Positions 9,083-16,942 of a stretch of DNA of 64,000 nucleotides are shown piece after piece. The position numbers and the translations under genes are program-made. Source of the DNA: Pseudomonas beijingensis (lineage in GTDB: Bacteria > Pseudomonadota > Gammaproteobacteria > Pseudomonadales > Pseudomonadaceae); the NCBI RefSeq assembly GCF_030687295.1, contig NZ_CP117425.1:3290001-3354000 (forward strand), in the 5' to 3' direction. Position 1 is the stretch's first letter. Each line of letters begins with the position of its first letter. A model generated the notes under the pieces. The model was not told where the DNA came from, ran no database searches, and was given only the letters and a program-made list of their open reading frames with translations.

Positions 9083-10232
9083 TTATTGAGCGTCCAACGC
9101 CATCAGGATCCGATGCGCCGCCTTCACCCGTTCCTCGATCGGGTAGTTCTTGTTGGCAAGCATCACGATTCCCATGTCCTTTCCAGGCACGAATGCCGCA
9201 TATGCGCCGAAACCGTTGGTGGATCCTGTCTTGTTGATCCAGGCGCCGTCCGGTGCCGGGCGAGGCGGGTCGAGCGGTTCGACTTTTTGCGGAGTCAGGG
9301 CCATCTGCGGTGTGTTGCCCGCGAGCAGGTCGTCCAAGGTGAATGGGGGCGGGGTAGAACTCCCAGCCCAGCCCTTGATTCATCCCGCCAACCTTGTAGA
9401 AACCCGTATGCGTCGTGGCGATGGCTTGCTTCAGTTCCGCGTCCAGTTTTTCTGGTCGCAGGTTGGCCTCGACGAAGCGAATCAGGTCCGTTGAGCTGGT
9501 CTTGACCCCGTAGGCTTCGGAATCCAATGCGCCGCTGCCGACTCGCACGGGCTTGCCGTCCTTTGCATAACCTTGGGCGTATCGGCCCATCTGATCCTGC
9601 GGCACCCGCACATAGCTGTGCTTGAGGCCCAACCCTGGCATCAGCGTGCGCTCCATCACCGCGTCAAAGGGCTGCCCCAGGCTGCGGGCCGCCAGATAGC
9701 CGAACAGGCCGATGCTCGGGTTTGAATAAAGCCGCTGGGTGCTGGCCGGGTAGAGCGGCTTCCAGGTCTTGTAGTAATTGAACATCCGGTCTGGGTGATC
9801 CGCCTCCTCGGGAAACTGCAGCGGCAGGCCGCCAGCGGTGTAGGTGGCGAGATCGAGCAGGCGGGTGCCCTCCAAGGCGCTGCCGCGCAGCTCGGGTGCA
9901 AAGCGACTGGCCGGATCCGCCAGGGACAGTTTGCCCTGGGCCTGGGCATAGGCGCCGAGGGTGGCGGTGAAGGTCTTGCTGACCGAGCCGATTTCGAACA
10001 GGGTCTGGTCGGTGACCGGTTTTTTCGTGTCCTTGGCGGCGACGCCATAATTAAAGAACTGGCGTTGGCCGTTGTGCGTGATCGCGACCGCCATGCCCGC
10101 GATGTCCTGTTGTTTCATCAAGGGCTGGATGACGGCATTGACCGTGTCTTCAATGCGCTCCTGGGCAAAGCCCACGGGCGTCCCGCAGACCAGGAAAAAA
10201 GTCCCGGCGAGTATCGATCTGGCAATTTGCAT
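9083..10232 (-). pseudogene. ampC: class C beta-lactamase, frameshifted
   Basis: An AmpC-type serine beta-lactamase split by one frameshift. The N-terminal part has a signal peptide, the nucleophile motif SVSK (in EIGSVSKTFTATLG) and the YSN motif (RLYSNPSIG). Reading frame is lost after GLGWEFYPAP. The missing C-terminal part, with the KTG motif (INKTGSTNGFGAYAAF) and the ending IEERVKAAHRILMALDAQ, continues in another frame from about 9340 to 9083. One surplus G in the run GGGGG at 9345-9349 accounts for the break. If restored, the product would be about 382 residues, the usual AmpC size. No ampR gene is adjacent. It could be a true null allele or an assembly error in a homopolymer. Confidence 0.9.
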
Positions 10233-10459
10233 AGTGCAGCGCTCTCGTTGGCCTTCCTTGAGGGGGTGGTCAATCTAGGGCGTTTTTGGCTGCCCGGCAA
10301 TCCGAGGCTATCGGCCGAGACGTGTTTCTGAGTCGTCTGATAGCGGCGCGAGAACCTTCCTACAAAACGGCCCGGTTATCCGAGGCGCTCAGACCTCAAG
10401 CCAAACCACACAAAGCGGCGGCTGCCGGGTAAACTTGCGCTCTTTCTAAAGGAGTTCCC

Positions 10460-11338
10460 ATGAGTTACTACCAGCCCGGCATTCTCGCCACCCCTGTTCC
10501 GCCTCAGGCCCGTCATTTGTTTTTTGCCTTGGAATCGGTCGAGGCACTGCCGGCTGCGCTAGACAAACTCCTGTTGCTGCTCGATGGCCGGGCCGTGGTC
10601 GGCTTTGGCGAGTCGCTGATCCAGGCGCTGGGCGCCCAGGTCGATGGCCTGCGGGCTTTTCCTGCGTTGGCTGGCGTAGGCGTGGACAACCCCTCGACCC
10701 AACACGCCCTGTGGTGCTGGTTGCACGGTGAAGACCGCGGCGAGTTGATGCACCGTAGCCGCGCCATCGAAGCCGCATTGGCCCCGGCGCTGCGCCTGGT
10801 GCAGATGAACGAAACCTTCCGCCACATGACCGGCCACGACCTGACCGGCTATGAAGATGGCACCGAAAATCCGCACGATGAAGCGGCCATCGCCGCCGCC
10901 CTGACCCAGGGCGCCGCCGGGGTACGCGGTGGCAGTTTCGCCGCGATCCAGCAATGGCAGCACGATCTGGACGGTTTCGCGGCGATGCAGCCCCATGAGC
11001 GCGACAACATCATGGGCCGGCGCCTGAGCGACAACGAAGAAATCGACGACGCGCCGGAGTCGGCCCACGTCAAGCGCACCGCCCAGGAAAGTTTCGCTCC
11101 GGAAGCGTTCGTGGTGCGTCGTTCCATGCCTTGGATCGAGGGCGACCGTGCAGGGCTGATGTTCCTGGCATTCGGTTTTTCCCTCGACGCCTTCGAGGCC
11201 CAATTGCGGCGCATGAGTGGCCTGGAGGACGGCATCACCGACGGTCTGTATCGCATGAGCCGACCGATCACCGGCGGTTATTACTGGTGCCCGCCGTTGT
11301 TGGACGGACGCCTGGATCTGCGTGCCCTGGCCCGGTAA
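10460..11338 (+). CDS. Dyp-type heme peroxidase
   Basis: A 292-residue dye-decolorizing peroxidase, cytoplasmic (no signal peptide), which oxidises phenolic or dye substrates with hydrogen peroxide. The diagnostic GXXDG motif is seen as GYEDGTENP near residue 132, carrying the catalytic Asp. The conserved heme-proximal region is near VKRTAQESFAPEAFVVRRSM, and the arginine-rich segment and FGFSLDAFEAQL follow. It resembles the compact bacterial (class P, formerly B) group. An ideal AAAGGAG lies 7 bases before the ATG. No encapsulin gene is adjacent and I see no encapsulin-targeting tail. Confidence 0.92.
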   Translation: MSYYQPGILATPVPPQARHLFFALESVEALPAALDKLLLLLDGRAVVGFGESLIQALGAQVDGLRAFPALAGVGVDNPSTQHALWCWLHGEDRGELMHRSRAIEAALAPALRLVQMNETFRHMTGHDLTGYEDGTENPHDEAAIAAALTQGAAGVRGGSFAAIQQWQHDLDGFAAMQPHERDNIMGRRLSDNEEIDDAPESAHVKRTAQESFAPEAFVVRRSMPWIEGDRAGLMFLAFGFSLDAFEAQLRRMSGLEDGITDGLYRMSRPITGGYYWCPPLLDGRLDLRALAR

Positions 11339-11416
11339 GCGCAGCGGTTTGTGCAAAGCGTGACGTGAACGCTATTCTTGGGCCGGACCTCTATCCGTGG
11401 AATGGGAGAAGCAAGC

Positions 11417-12163
11417 GTGGATAAAGTCATCGTCATCACCGGTGGCGGCCGCGGAATCGGGGCCGCTACGGCGCTGTTGGCTGCCGAGTTGGGCTATCGG
11501 ATCTGCATCAACTACCAGTCCGATGAAAGTGCCGCGCAAGAGGTGCTTGAACAGGTCCGGGCCAAGGGCGCGCAGGCGATTGCCGTGCGAGCCGATGTGA
11601 GCATCGAAGACGAAGTGATCGGCCTGTTCGACCGGGTGGACGCCGAACTGGGCCGCGTCACCGCCCTGGTGAACAACGCCGGCACGGTTGCCCACAAGTC
11701 CCGACTCGATGAGATGTCCGAATTCCGCATTCTAAAGATCCTGAAGACCAACGTGTTGGGGCCGATCTTGTGCGCCAAGCATGCGGTGCTGCGCATGTCG
11801 CCCAAGCATGGCGGCCAGGGCGGCAGCATCGTCAACGTCTCGTCGGTGGCTGCCCGCCTGGGGGCGCCGGGGGAGTACGTCGACTACGCGGCCTCCAAGG
11901 GCGCGTTGGACACCTTCACCATTGGCCTGTCCAAGGAAGTGGCCGGCGAAGGCATCCGCGTCAACGCGGTGCGTCCCGGTTATATCTACACCGATTTCCA
12001 CGCCCTGAGCGGCGACCCGGACCGGGTCAGCAAGCTGGAGTCGGCGATTCCCATGGCCCGGGGCGGTCGTCCGGATGAAGTGGCCGAGGCGATTATCTGG
12101 CTGCTGTCGGACAAGGCTTCGTATGCGACCGGGACGTTTGTGGATCTGGGTGGGGGGCGCTGA
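11417..12163 (+). CDS. SDR-family NAD(P)-dependent oxidoreductase
   Basis: A classical short-chain dehydrogenase/reductase of 248 residues. The cofactor motif TGGGRGIG is near the N terminus, NNAG lies near residue 89, the catalytic Ser is in VSSVAAR and the YxxxK motif is YAASK. The GTG at 11417 was chosen because GGGAG lies 8 bases upstream and it gives the usual family length; an ATG at 11402 is an alternative. The sequence resembles glucose-1-dehydrogenase or FabG-like members, but the substrate is unknown. It follows the Dyp gene by 78 bases on the same strand. Confidence 0.88.
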   Translation: MDKVIVITGGGRGIGAATALLAAELGYRICINYQSDESAAQEVLEQVRAKGAQAIAVRADVSIEDEVIGLFDRVDAELGRVTALVNNAGTVAHKSRLDEMSEFRILKILKTNVLGPILCAKHAVLRMSPKHGGQGGSIVNVSSVAARLGAPGEYVDYAASKGALDTFTIGLSKEVAGEGIRVNAVRPGYIYTDFHALSGDPDRVSKLESAIPMARGGRPDEVAEAIIWLLSDKASYATGTFVDLGGGR

Positions 12164-12188
12164 GGTCTTGGGGTGTCTGTTCTGGCCT

Positions 12189-12275
12189 CATCGCGAGCAA
12201 GCTCGCTCCCACATGAGGGCTGCTGAGTTATTCATTTCACCGCAAATCCCTGTGGGAGCGAGCTTGCTCGCGATG
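12189..12275. repeat. REP inverted pair
   Basis: Inverted arms, CATCGCGAGCAAGCTCGCTC first and its complement second, between the convergent SDR and MocR-type genes. Confidence 0.85.
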
Positions 12276-12298
12276 GCGCTCTGACAGACAACCCAATA

Positions 12299-13708
12299 TC
12301 AAAACGACCGAATAATCCGCCCCAACGTCTCCATGGCCTTTTCCGAGACTTCGGTCCACGGGCTGCCATAGTTCAGGCGGATGCAATTCCTGAAACGCCG
12401 GGTCGGTGAAAAGATCGGCCCCGGGGCGATGCTGATGCCTTGGGCCAGGGCCATCTGGAACAGCTTCAGCGAGTCCATCCGCTCCGGCAGCTCCAGCCAC
12501 AGGAAGTAACCGCCCGCCGGCTGGCTGACCCGAGTCTGGGCCGGGAAGTAGCGGGCGATGGCGGCGAGCATTGCGTTTTGCTGTTCTTCCAGGGCGTAGC
12601 GCAGTTTGCGCAGGTGACGGTCGTAGCCGCCGTGTTGCAGGTAGTCGGCGATGGCGGCCTGGGCTGGCATCGAGGCGCACAGCGAGGTCATGAGCTTGAG
12701 CCGTTCGATCTTCTGCGCGTAGCGCCCGGCGGCGACCCAGCCGATGCGATAACCCGGTGCCAGGCTCTTGGCGAACGAACCGCAATGCATCACCAATCCT
12801 TCAGTGTCGAACGCCTTGGCGGGCTTGGGGGCCTGTTGTCCGTAATAGAGTTCGGCGTAGACGTCGTCCTCGATCAGCGGCACTTGATGGCGGCGCAGCA
12901 GTTCCACCAATGCCTGTTTCCGTTCCTCGGGCATGGTCGCGCCCATGGGGTTCTGGAAACTGGTCATGCACCAACACGCCTTGATCGGGTGACGCTCCAG
13001 CGTCTGCTCCAGCACGTCCAGGTCGATGCCGTCGCGTGGGTGGACGGGAATCTCCACGGCTTTGAGCTTGAGCCGTTCCAGCACCTGCAGGCTGGCATAG
13101 AACGCCGGTGCCTCGATCGCCACCAGGTCGCCGGGCTCGGTCACGGCTTGCAGGCACAGGTTCAAGGCCTCCAGGGCACCGTTGGTGACCAGCAGTTCCT
13201 CCATGGGCAGCATCAGCCCGCCGACCATGTAGCGCAGGGCGATCTGGCGACGCAATTGTGGATTGCCTGGCGACATGTCCGTGACCACGACCCTTGGGTC
13301 CATGTCCCGTGTTGCGCTGGACAGCGAGCGGGACAGCCGTTGCAGCGGGAACAGCGTCGGGCTGGGGAATGCCGAGCCGAACGGTACGGTGGCCGGGTCT
13401 TTGATCGAGTCCAGGACCGAAAACACCAGTTCGCTGACGTCGACTTCGGTGGACTCGTGCACCTGGCTGCTGATTGCCGGCTCGGAAAACGGGCTCGGTG
13501 CATGGGTGTTGACGAAGTAGCCGGAGCGCGGCCGGGCCCGGATCATGCCGCGTCGCTCAAGCAGGTAGTAGGCCTGGAACACGGTAGATGGGCTGACGCC
13601 GTAGGTCTGGCTGGCGTAGCGCACCGACGGCACGCGCTGGCCCGGCCCCAGCATGCCCGAGCGGATCAGTTCAGCGATGTCGTCGGCAAATTTCTCGTAG
13701 CGTTTCAT
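12299..13708 (-). CDS. MocR/PdxR-type regulator (GntR HTH plus aminotransferase domain)
   Basis: A 469-residue MocR-family transcription factor. Residues 1-70 form a GntR winged helix-turn-helix (RVPSVRYASQTYGVSPSTVF). Residues about 100-469 form a fold-type I aminotransferase domain that binds pyridoxal phosphate. The PLP lysine is in HCGSFAKSLAPGYRIGW, and SFQNPMGATMP, EDDVYAEL and the C-terminal arginine in CIRLNYG are conserved. The ATG at 13708 (MKRYEKFADD) was chosen over an upstream in-frame ATG in a REP. MocR proteins sense PLP or amino-acid derivatives and usually control a divergent gene. Here the upstream neighbour is ccoG on the same strand, so the target is unclear. Confidence 0.9.
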   Translation of the reverse strand: MKRYEKFADDIAELIRSGMLGPGQRVPSVRYASQTYGVSPSTVFQAYYLLERRGMIRARPRSGYFVNTHAPSPFSEPAISSQVHESTEVDVSELVFSVLDSIKDPATVPFGSAFPSPTLFPLQRLSRSLSSATRDMDPRVVVTDMSPGNPQLRRQIALRYMVGGLMLPMEELLVTNGALEALNLCLQAVTEPGDLVAIEAPAFYASLQVLERLKLKAVEIPVHPRDGIDLDVLEQTLERHPIKACWCMTSFQNPMGATMPEERKQALVELLRRHQVPLIEDDVYAELYYGQQAPKPAKAFDTEGLVMHCGSFAKSLAPGYRIGWVAAGRYAQKIERLKLMTSLCASMPAQAAIADYLQHGGYDRHLRKLRYALEEQQNAMLAAIARYFPAQTRVSQPAGGYFLWLELPERMDSLKLFQMALAQGISIAPGPIFSPTRRFRNCIRLNYGSPWTEVSEKAMETLGRIIRSF

Positions 13709-13751
13709 GGCAGGCTCAGTCTCAAGTGACGCGTGATTTGCGCTTTTAAAC

Positions 13752-13841
13752 TGTGGGAGCGAGCTTGCTCGCGATAACGGCGGCACATCCAACATTGATG
13801 CAAACTGACCCACCGCTATCGCGAGCAAGCTCGCTCCCACA
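13752..13841. repeat. REP inverted pair
   Basis: A near-perfect inverted pair of the TGTGGGAGCGAGCTTGCTCG arm between ccoG and the MocR-type gene, immediately upstream of the latter's start. Confidence 0.85.
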
Positions 13842-13862
13842 GGGTGCTCGCATCTTAAAGCT

Positions 13863-15275
13863 TCAACGATTCATCGGTGCGACAAAACGGCTCTGGGCCA
13901 CGCTGTAGATGCCCGGCTCGTCACTGTCGACGACCTTGAATGTCATTGCCTGGGAACCTTTGTCGGGCCGTTCGCTGAGCATCGCCACCGACACCGGCAC
14001 ATCGACGATTTCCCCCGGGGCCAGGCTCAGTTGGGTCTTGCCCTGCAGGACGAAGCCGTCGCCGTCCACCAGGGACAGGTGATAGTCCTGGCGCTGCTGG
14101 GTCTTGTTGATGATTTTCAGGCTGTAGATGTTCTCGATCTGGCCGGCGCTGTTTTCGCGGAACAGGCCACGGTCCTTGCTGACATCCAGCGACACCATGG
14201 GCCGTTGCACCAGGGCCACGGCCAGTGCGCCGATCATCACCAGCAGCACGGCGGTATAGCCGATCAGCCGAGGCCTGAGCAGGTGAGTCTTGCCCCCCTG
14301 CAATTGATGTTCGGAGGTGTATTTGATCAAGCCACGGGCGTAGCCCATCTTGTCCATGATCGAGTCGCAGGCATCGATGCAGGCCGCGCAGCCAATGCAT
14401 TCCATCTGCAAACCGTCGCGGATGTCGATGCCGGTGGGGCAGACCTGCACGCACATCTGGCAGTCGATGCAGTCGCCCAGGCCAATATTGGCCGGCTTCA
14501 CCTCGCGTTTGCGCGGGCCGCGGATTTCGCCGCGGGCCGTGTCGTAGGAGATGGTCAAGGTGTCCTTGTCGAACATCACGCTCTGAAAGCGTGCATAGGG
14601 GCACATGTGCATGCACACCGCTTCCCGCAGCCAGCCGGCGTTGAGGTAGGTGGCGGCGGTAAAGAACAGCACCCAGAACAGGCTCACGCCCGCCATTTGC
14701 AAGGTCAGCAGTTCTTCGGCCAAGGGGCGGATCGGTGTGAAGTAGCCCACGAACGTCAGGCCGGTGAGCAAGCTGATGGCCAGCCACAAAGTGTGCTTGG
14801 CGCTGCGGCGCAACAGTTTGTTCAGGCCCCAGGGGGCTGCTTGCAGCTTAATCCGCTGGTTGCGCTCGCCTTCGGTGATTTTCTCGCACCACATGAACAG
14901 CCAGGTCCAGGAGCTCTGTGGGCAGGTGTAGCCGCACCACACGCGACCGGCAAACACGGTGATCGCAAACAGGCCGAAGGCGGCGATGATCAACAGGGCC
15001 GACAGCAGGATGAAATCCTGGGGCCAGAAGGTCGCGCCAAAGATGTGGAACTTGCTTTCGGAAAGGTCCCAGAGCACCGCCTGGCGGCCGCCCCAGTTCA
15101 ACCACACCGTGCCAAAGAACAGCAAGAACAGAACCCCCGCACCGCTGATGCGCAAGGTGCGGAACAAGCCGGTGAAGCTGCGGGTGTGGATCAGGTTGTC
15201 GGTGGTCCTGGCCTTGATCTTCGTTGGCGCAGGTTCGAACGTCTGTATCAACTGGACGGGGATTCTATCGCTCAT
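13863..15275 (-). CDS. ccoG: cytochrome c oxidase accessory protein CcoG
   Basis: A 470-residue polyferredoxin-type membrane protein (FixG/RdxA) that reduces copper for assembly of cbb3 cytochrome oxidase. About five transmembrane helices lie in residues 35-245 and one near 345-365. Two 4Fe-4S motifs are clear, in CIDCQMCVQVCP and CIGCAACIDACD. A further cysteine pair lies in WCGYTCPQSSW. A C-terminal immunoglobulin-like domain follows, typical of the family. In many Pseudomonas ccoG is downstream of ccoNOQP, but here no oxidase gene is near, so it appears transcribed alone. No clear ANR (FNR-type) box was seen upstream. Confidence 0.95.
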   Translation of the reverse strand: MSDRIPVQLIQTFEPAPTKIKARTTDNLIHTRSFTGLFRTLRISGAGVLFLLFFGTVWLNWGGRQAVLWDLSESKFHIFGATFWPQDFILLSALLIIAAFGLFAITVFAGRVWCGYTCPQSSWTWLFMWCEKITEGERNQRIKLQAAPWGLNKLLRRSAKHTLWLAISLLTGLTFVGYFTPIRPLAEELLTLQMAGVSLFWVLFFTAATYLNAGWLREAVCMHMCPYARFQSVMFDKDTLTISYDTARGEIRGPRKREVKPANIGLGDCIDCQMCVQVCPTGIDIRDGLQMECIGCAACIDACDSIMDKMGYARGLIKYTSEHQLQGGKTHLLRPRLIGYTAVLLVMIGALAVALVQRPMVSLDVSKDRGLFRENSAGQIENIYSLKIINKTQQRQDYHLSLVDGDGFVLQGKTQLSLAPGEIVDVPVSVAMLSERPDKGSQAMTFKVVDSDEPGIYSVAQSRFVAPMNR

Positions 15276-15443
15276 GGTCGGTCGCTCATCAGCCTCTATC
15301 TGGCCGGCGCACTATGACCATGGAACTGTTTGCATAACAGACTCAGGTGTTTCGATAAAAACCGGATCAGATGCCGCGAAGCCCAGACGCTGCGACACTT
15401 TGATGCACCCGAGGGGGAGCGAACAACATCTGTGCCAAGGATC

Positions 15444-15530
15444 TGTGGGAGCAAAGCTTGCTCGCGATACAGGCACCTCGGTTCAAGAGGTATCGTGTTG
15501 TTCTTATCGCGAGCAAGCTTTGCTCCCACA
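15444..15530. repeat. REP inverted pair
   Basis: Inverted TGTGGGAGCAAAGCTTGCTC arms in the gap between ccoG and the small DUF3203-like gene. The core variant AAAGCTT is shared with the right arm of the repeat at 18944-19032. Confidence 0.85.
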
Positions 15531-15561
15531 GATTGAATACCTCGCAGAGGCGTCAACAGGC

Positions 15562-15795
15562 TCAGATCGCCGAGCCGCTGTCCGTGGCCTTCAGGTGCTT
15601 GCGCCCGTCGGTCGCGCCGGCCACGGTCAGGGCTTCGGCTTCGGCCTCGGTGATGTAGACCCGGTCGCCATTGATCTCCACGGCGGACATGGCCTTGTCC
15701 GGGTCGGTGATGATGGTCAGCTCGCTGGCGGGGCGCTGTGGCGAGCCGGGGAGGCTGTCGAAATGGCAGGTCTGGTTTTTGATACTTATAGGCAT
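15562..15795 (-). CDS. small protein, DUF3203-like
   Basis: A 77-residue soluble protein. It resembles the Pseudomonas DUF3203 family as I remember it, the most characteristic stretch being [20 protein letters not shown] followed by [21 protein letters not shown] precedes the ATG at a good distance. No signal peptide or membrane segment. The function is unknown and neighbours give no hint. Confidence 0.6.
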   Translation of the reverse strand: MPISIKNQTCHFDSLPGSPQRPASELTIITDPDKAMSAVEINGDRVYITEAEAEALTVAGATDGRKHLKATDSGSAI

Positions 15796-15933
15796 GGCAG
15801 CACTTCCTTCGTTATGTCCTGAACATTAGGCGCGGCCCGGTAGCCAGGGTTCGTCGCGCCTGATCAGCGGTCAGGCGCACCTCTGGCTTCGCTTGCGGTC
15901 CATCGTTTATCGAATGGAAAAAGAGGACGGTCC

Positions 15934-16440
15934 ATGGAAGCCTGGTGGCATGAAGTCTGGATAACCCTGCAGGCGGAGTTCGCCGATATCACCGATGCCC
16001 AGCAGATGACCCGGGTCACGGTGCGCCTGGTCATGGCCGCGTTGCTGGGCGGCATCCTGGGTTTCGAGCGCGAACACAAGGGCAAGGCCGCCGGCGTGCG
16101 AACCCACATGCTCGTGGCCTTGGGGGCGGCGCTGTTTGTATTGGTGCCACAGATGTCCGGGTCCCAGGCCGACGCCATGAGCCGGGTGATCCAAGGCGTG
16201 GTCGCTGGCATCGGTTTTCTTGGCGCCGGCACCATCCTGAAAAACAACGATGGCGACGAAAGTCACGTCAAAGGCCTGACCACGGCGGCCGGCCTCTGGA
16301 TGACCGCCGCAATCGGCGTTGCGGCCGGGCTGGGCCGGGAAGCCACCGCGGTGCTCAGCACGGTGCTGGCGCTGGCGATCTTCAGTGTGATGCCGGTGAT
16401 TGTCCGGGCGCTGGAGAAGGACGACAAACCATCAGCCTGA
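15934..16440 (+). CDS. MgtC/SapB family membrane protein
   Basis: A 168-residue inner-membrane protein of the MgtC/SapB family. The N-terminal amphipathic region is followed by four to five hydrophobic segments. The family signature GGILGFEREHKGKAAGVRTH lies near residue 35, with GVVAGIGFLGAGTILK and GLTTAAGLWMTAAIGVAAGLG after it. MgtC of Salmonella modulates ATP synthase and survival at low magnesium. This protein lacks the C-terminal soluble domain of true MgtC and is nearer to the short SapB/YhiD form. AAGAGGA precedes the ATG. A direct role in magnesium is not shown. Confidence 0.88.
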   Translation: MEAWWHEVWITLQAEFADITDAQQMTRVTVRLVMAALLGGILGFEREHKGKAAGVRTHMLVALGAALFVLVPQMSGSQADAMSRVIQGVVAGIGFLGAGTILKNNDGDESHVKGLTTAAGLWMTAAIGVAAGLGREATAVLSTVLALAIFSVMPVIVRALEKDDKPSA

Positions 16441-16452
16441 ATACATAAAACC

Positions 16453-16542
16453 TGTGGGAGCGAGCTTGCTCGCGATGGTGGAGGATCAGCCAGCCACTAT
16501 GCTGAATGACACTACGCTATTGCGAGCAAGCTCGCGCCCACA
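16453..16542. repeat. REP inverted pair
   Basis: Inverted arms, the right arm with a CTCGCGCCCAC variant, between the MgtC/SapB gene and the convergent small proline-rich gene. Confidence 0.85.
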
Positions 16543-16566
16543 GGGAATTGCCATCAGGCCATTGAT

Positions 16567-16731
16567 TCAAGCCTGTTCTGGCACATTCTCGTTGGGCGGG
16601 TCACCCTTGGGCGGTTGTGGGTCCAGCGGTGGGTCTTTCTCTGGAATCGGTTCCGGATCAGGGCCGGGCGGGGGCAAGGTCGGGTCGTCGATGTTCGGAT
16701 CGGGTGTTTCGGCCGGGATGGGAATGTTCAT
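16567..16731 (-). CDS. small proline/aspartate-rich protein
   Basis: A 54-residue reading frame starting MNIPIPAETPDPNIDDPTLP, followed by repeated P-x-P and D-P motifs, and ending NVPEQA. About one third of residues are proline, so it is probably unstructured. GGAG lies upstream of the ATG on this strand. Similar short proline-rich proteins, as I recall them, are conserved in pseudomonads. It lies head-to-head with glgE across a 211-base gap. Function unknown; an expressed small protein is likely because the frame is clean and the composition is non-random. Confidence 0.65.
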   Translation of the reverse strand: MNIPIPAETPDPNIDDPTLPPPGPDPEPIPEKDPPLDPQPPKGDPPNENVPEQA

Positions 16732-16832
16732 CGGGACGGGTCTCCGTAACGCACATGGCTTGAGTCGTGCTTATTGTTGTTGACCATCCTGCGCCGGCTT
16801 TGATCCCGGATGCATCGAGGGCAAATCCCGCT

Positions 16833-16860
16833 GAACTTTTAGCCGTCGTCCCGGTTCGGA
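16833..16860 (+). promoter_or_regulatory. candidate AlgU (sigma-22) type promoter for glgE
   Basis: GAACTT at 16833-16838 is followed after 17 bases by TCGGA at 16856-16860. The AlgU/RpoE consensus is GAACTT-N16/17-TCTGA, so the -35 box is exact and the -10 box has one mismatch. The ATG of glgE is 82 bases further on. Osmotic-stress control of trehalose/glucan genes by AlgU is known in pseudomonads, which makes the match plausible. Confidence 0.4.
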
Positions 16861-16942
16861 GTTTAAGTGAGTTTTTTTCAGGGACCCGTTGGGCCTTTAC
16901 CGCCACAAGCGCGTCCATGGGGCGTAAAAGGAGCGATGCTCG

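Noticed and set aside
13752..13841. REP pairs as intrinsic terminators
   Set aside because: The palindromes have no T-run; they are dispersed repeats found at many gene ends and even inside operons.
14031..15317. A 428-residue plus-strand frame opposite ccoG
   Set aside because: Antisense shadow; ccoG shows both iron-sulfur motifs and membrane helices.
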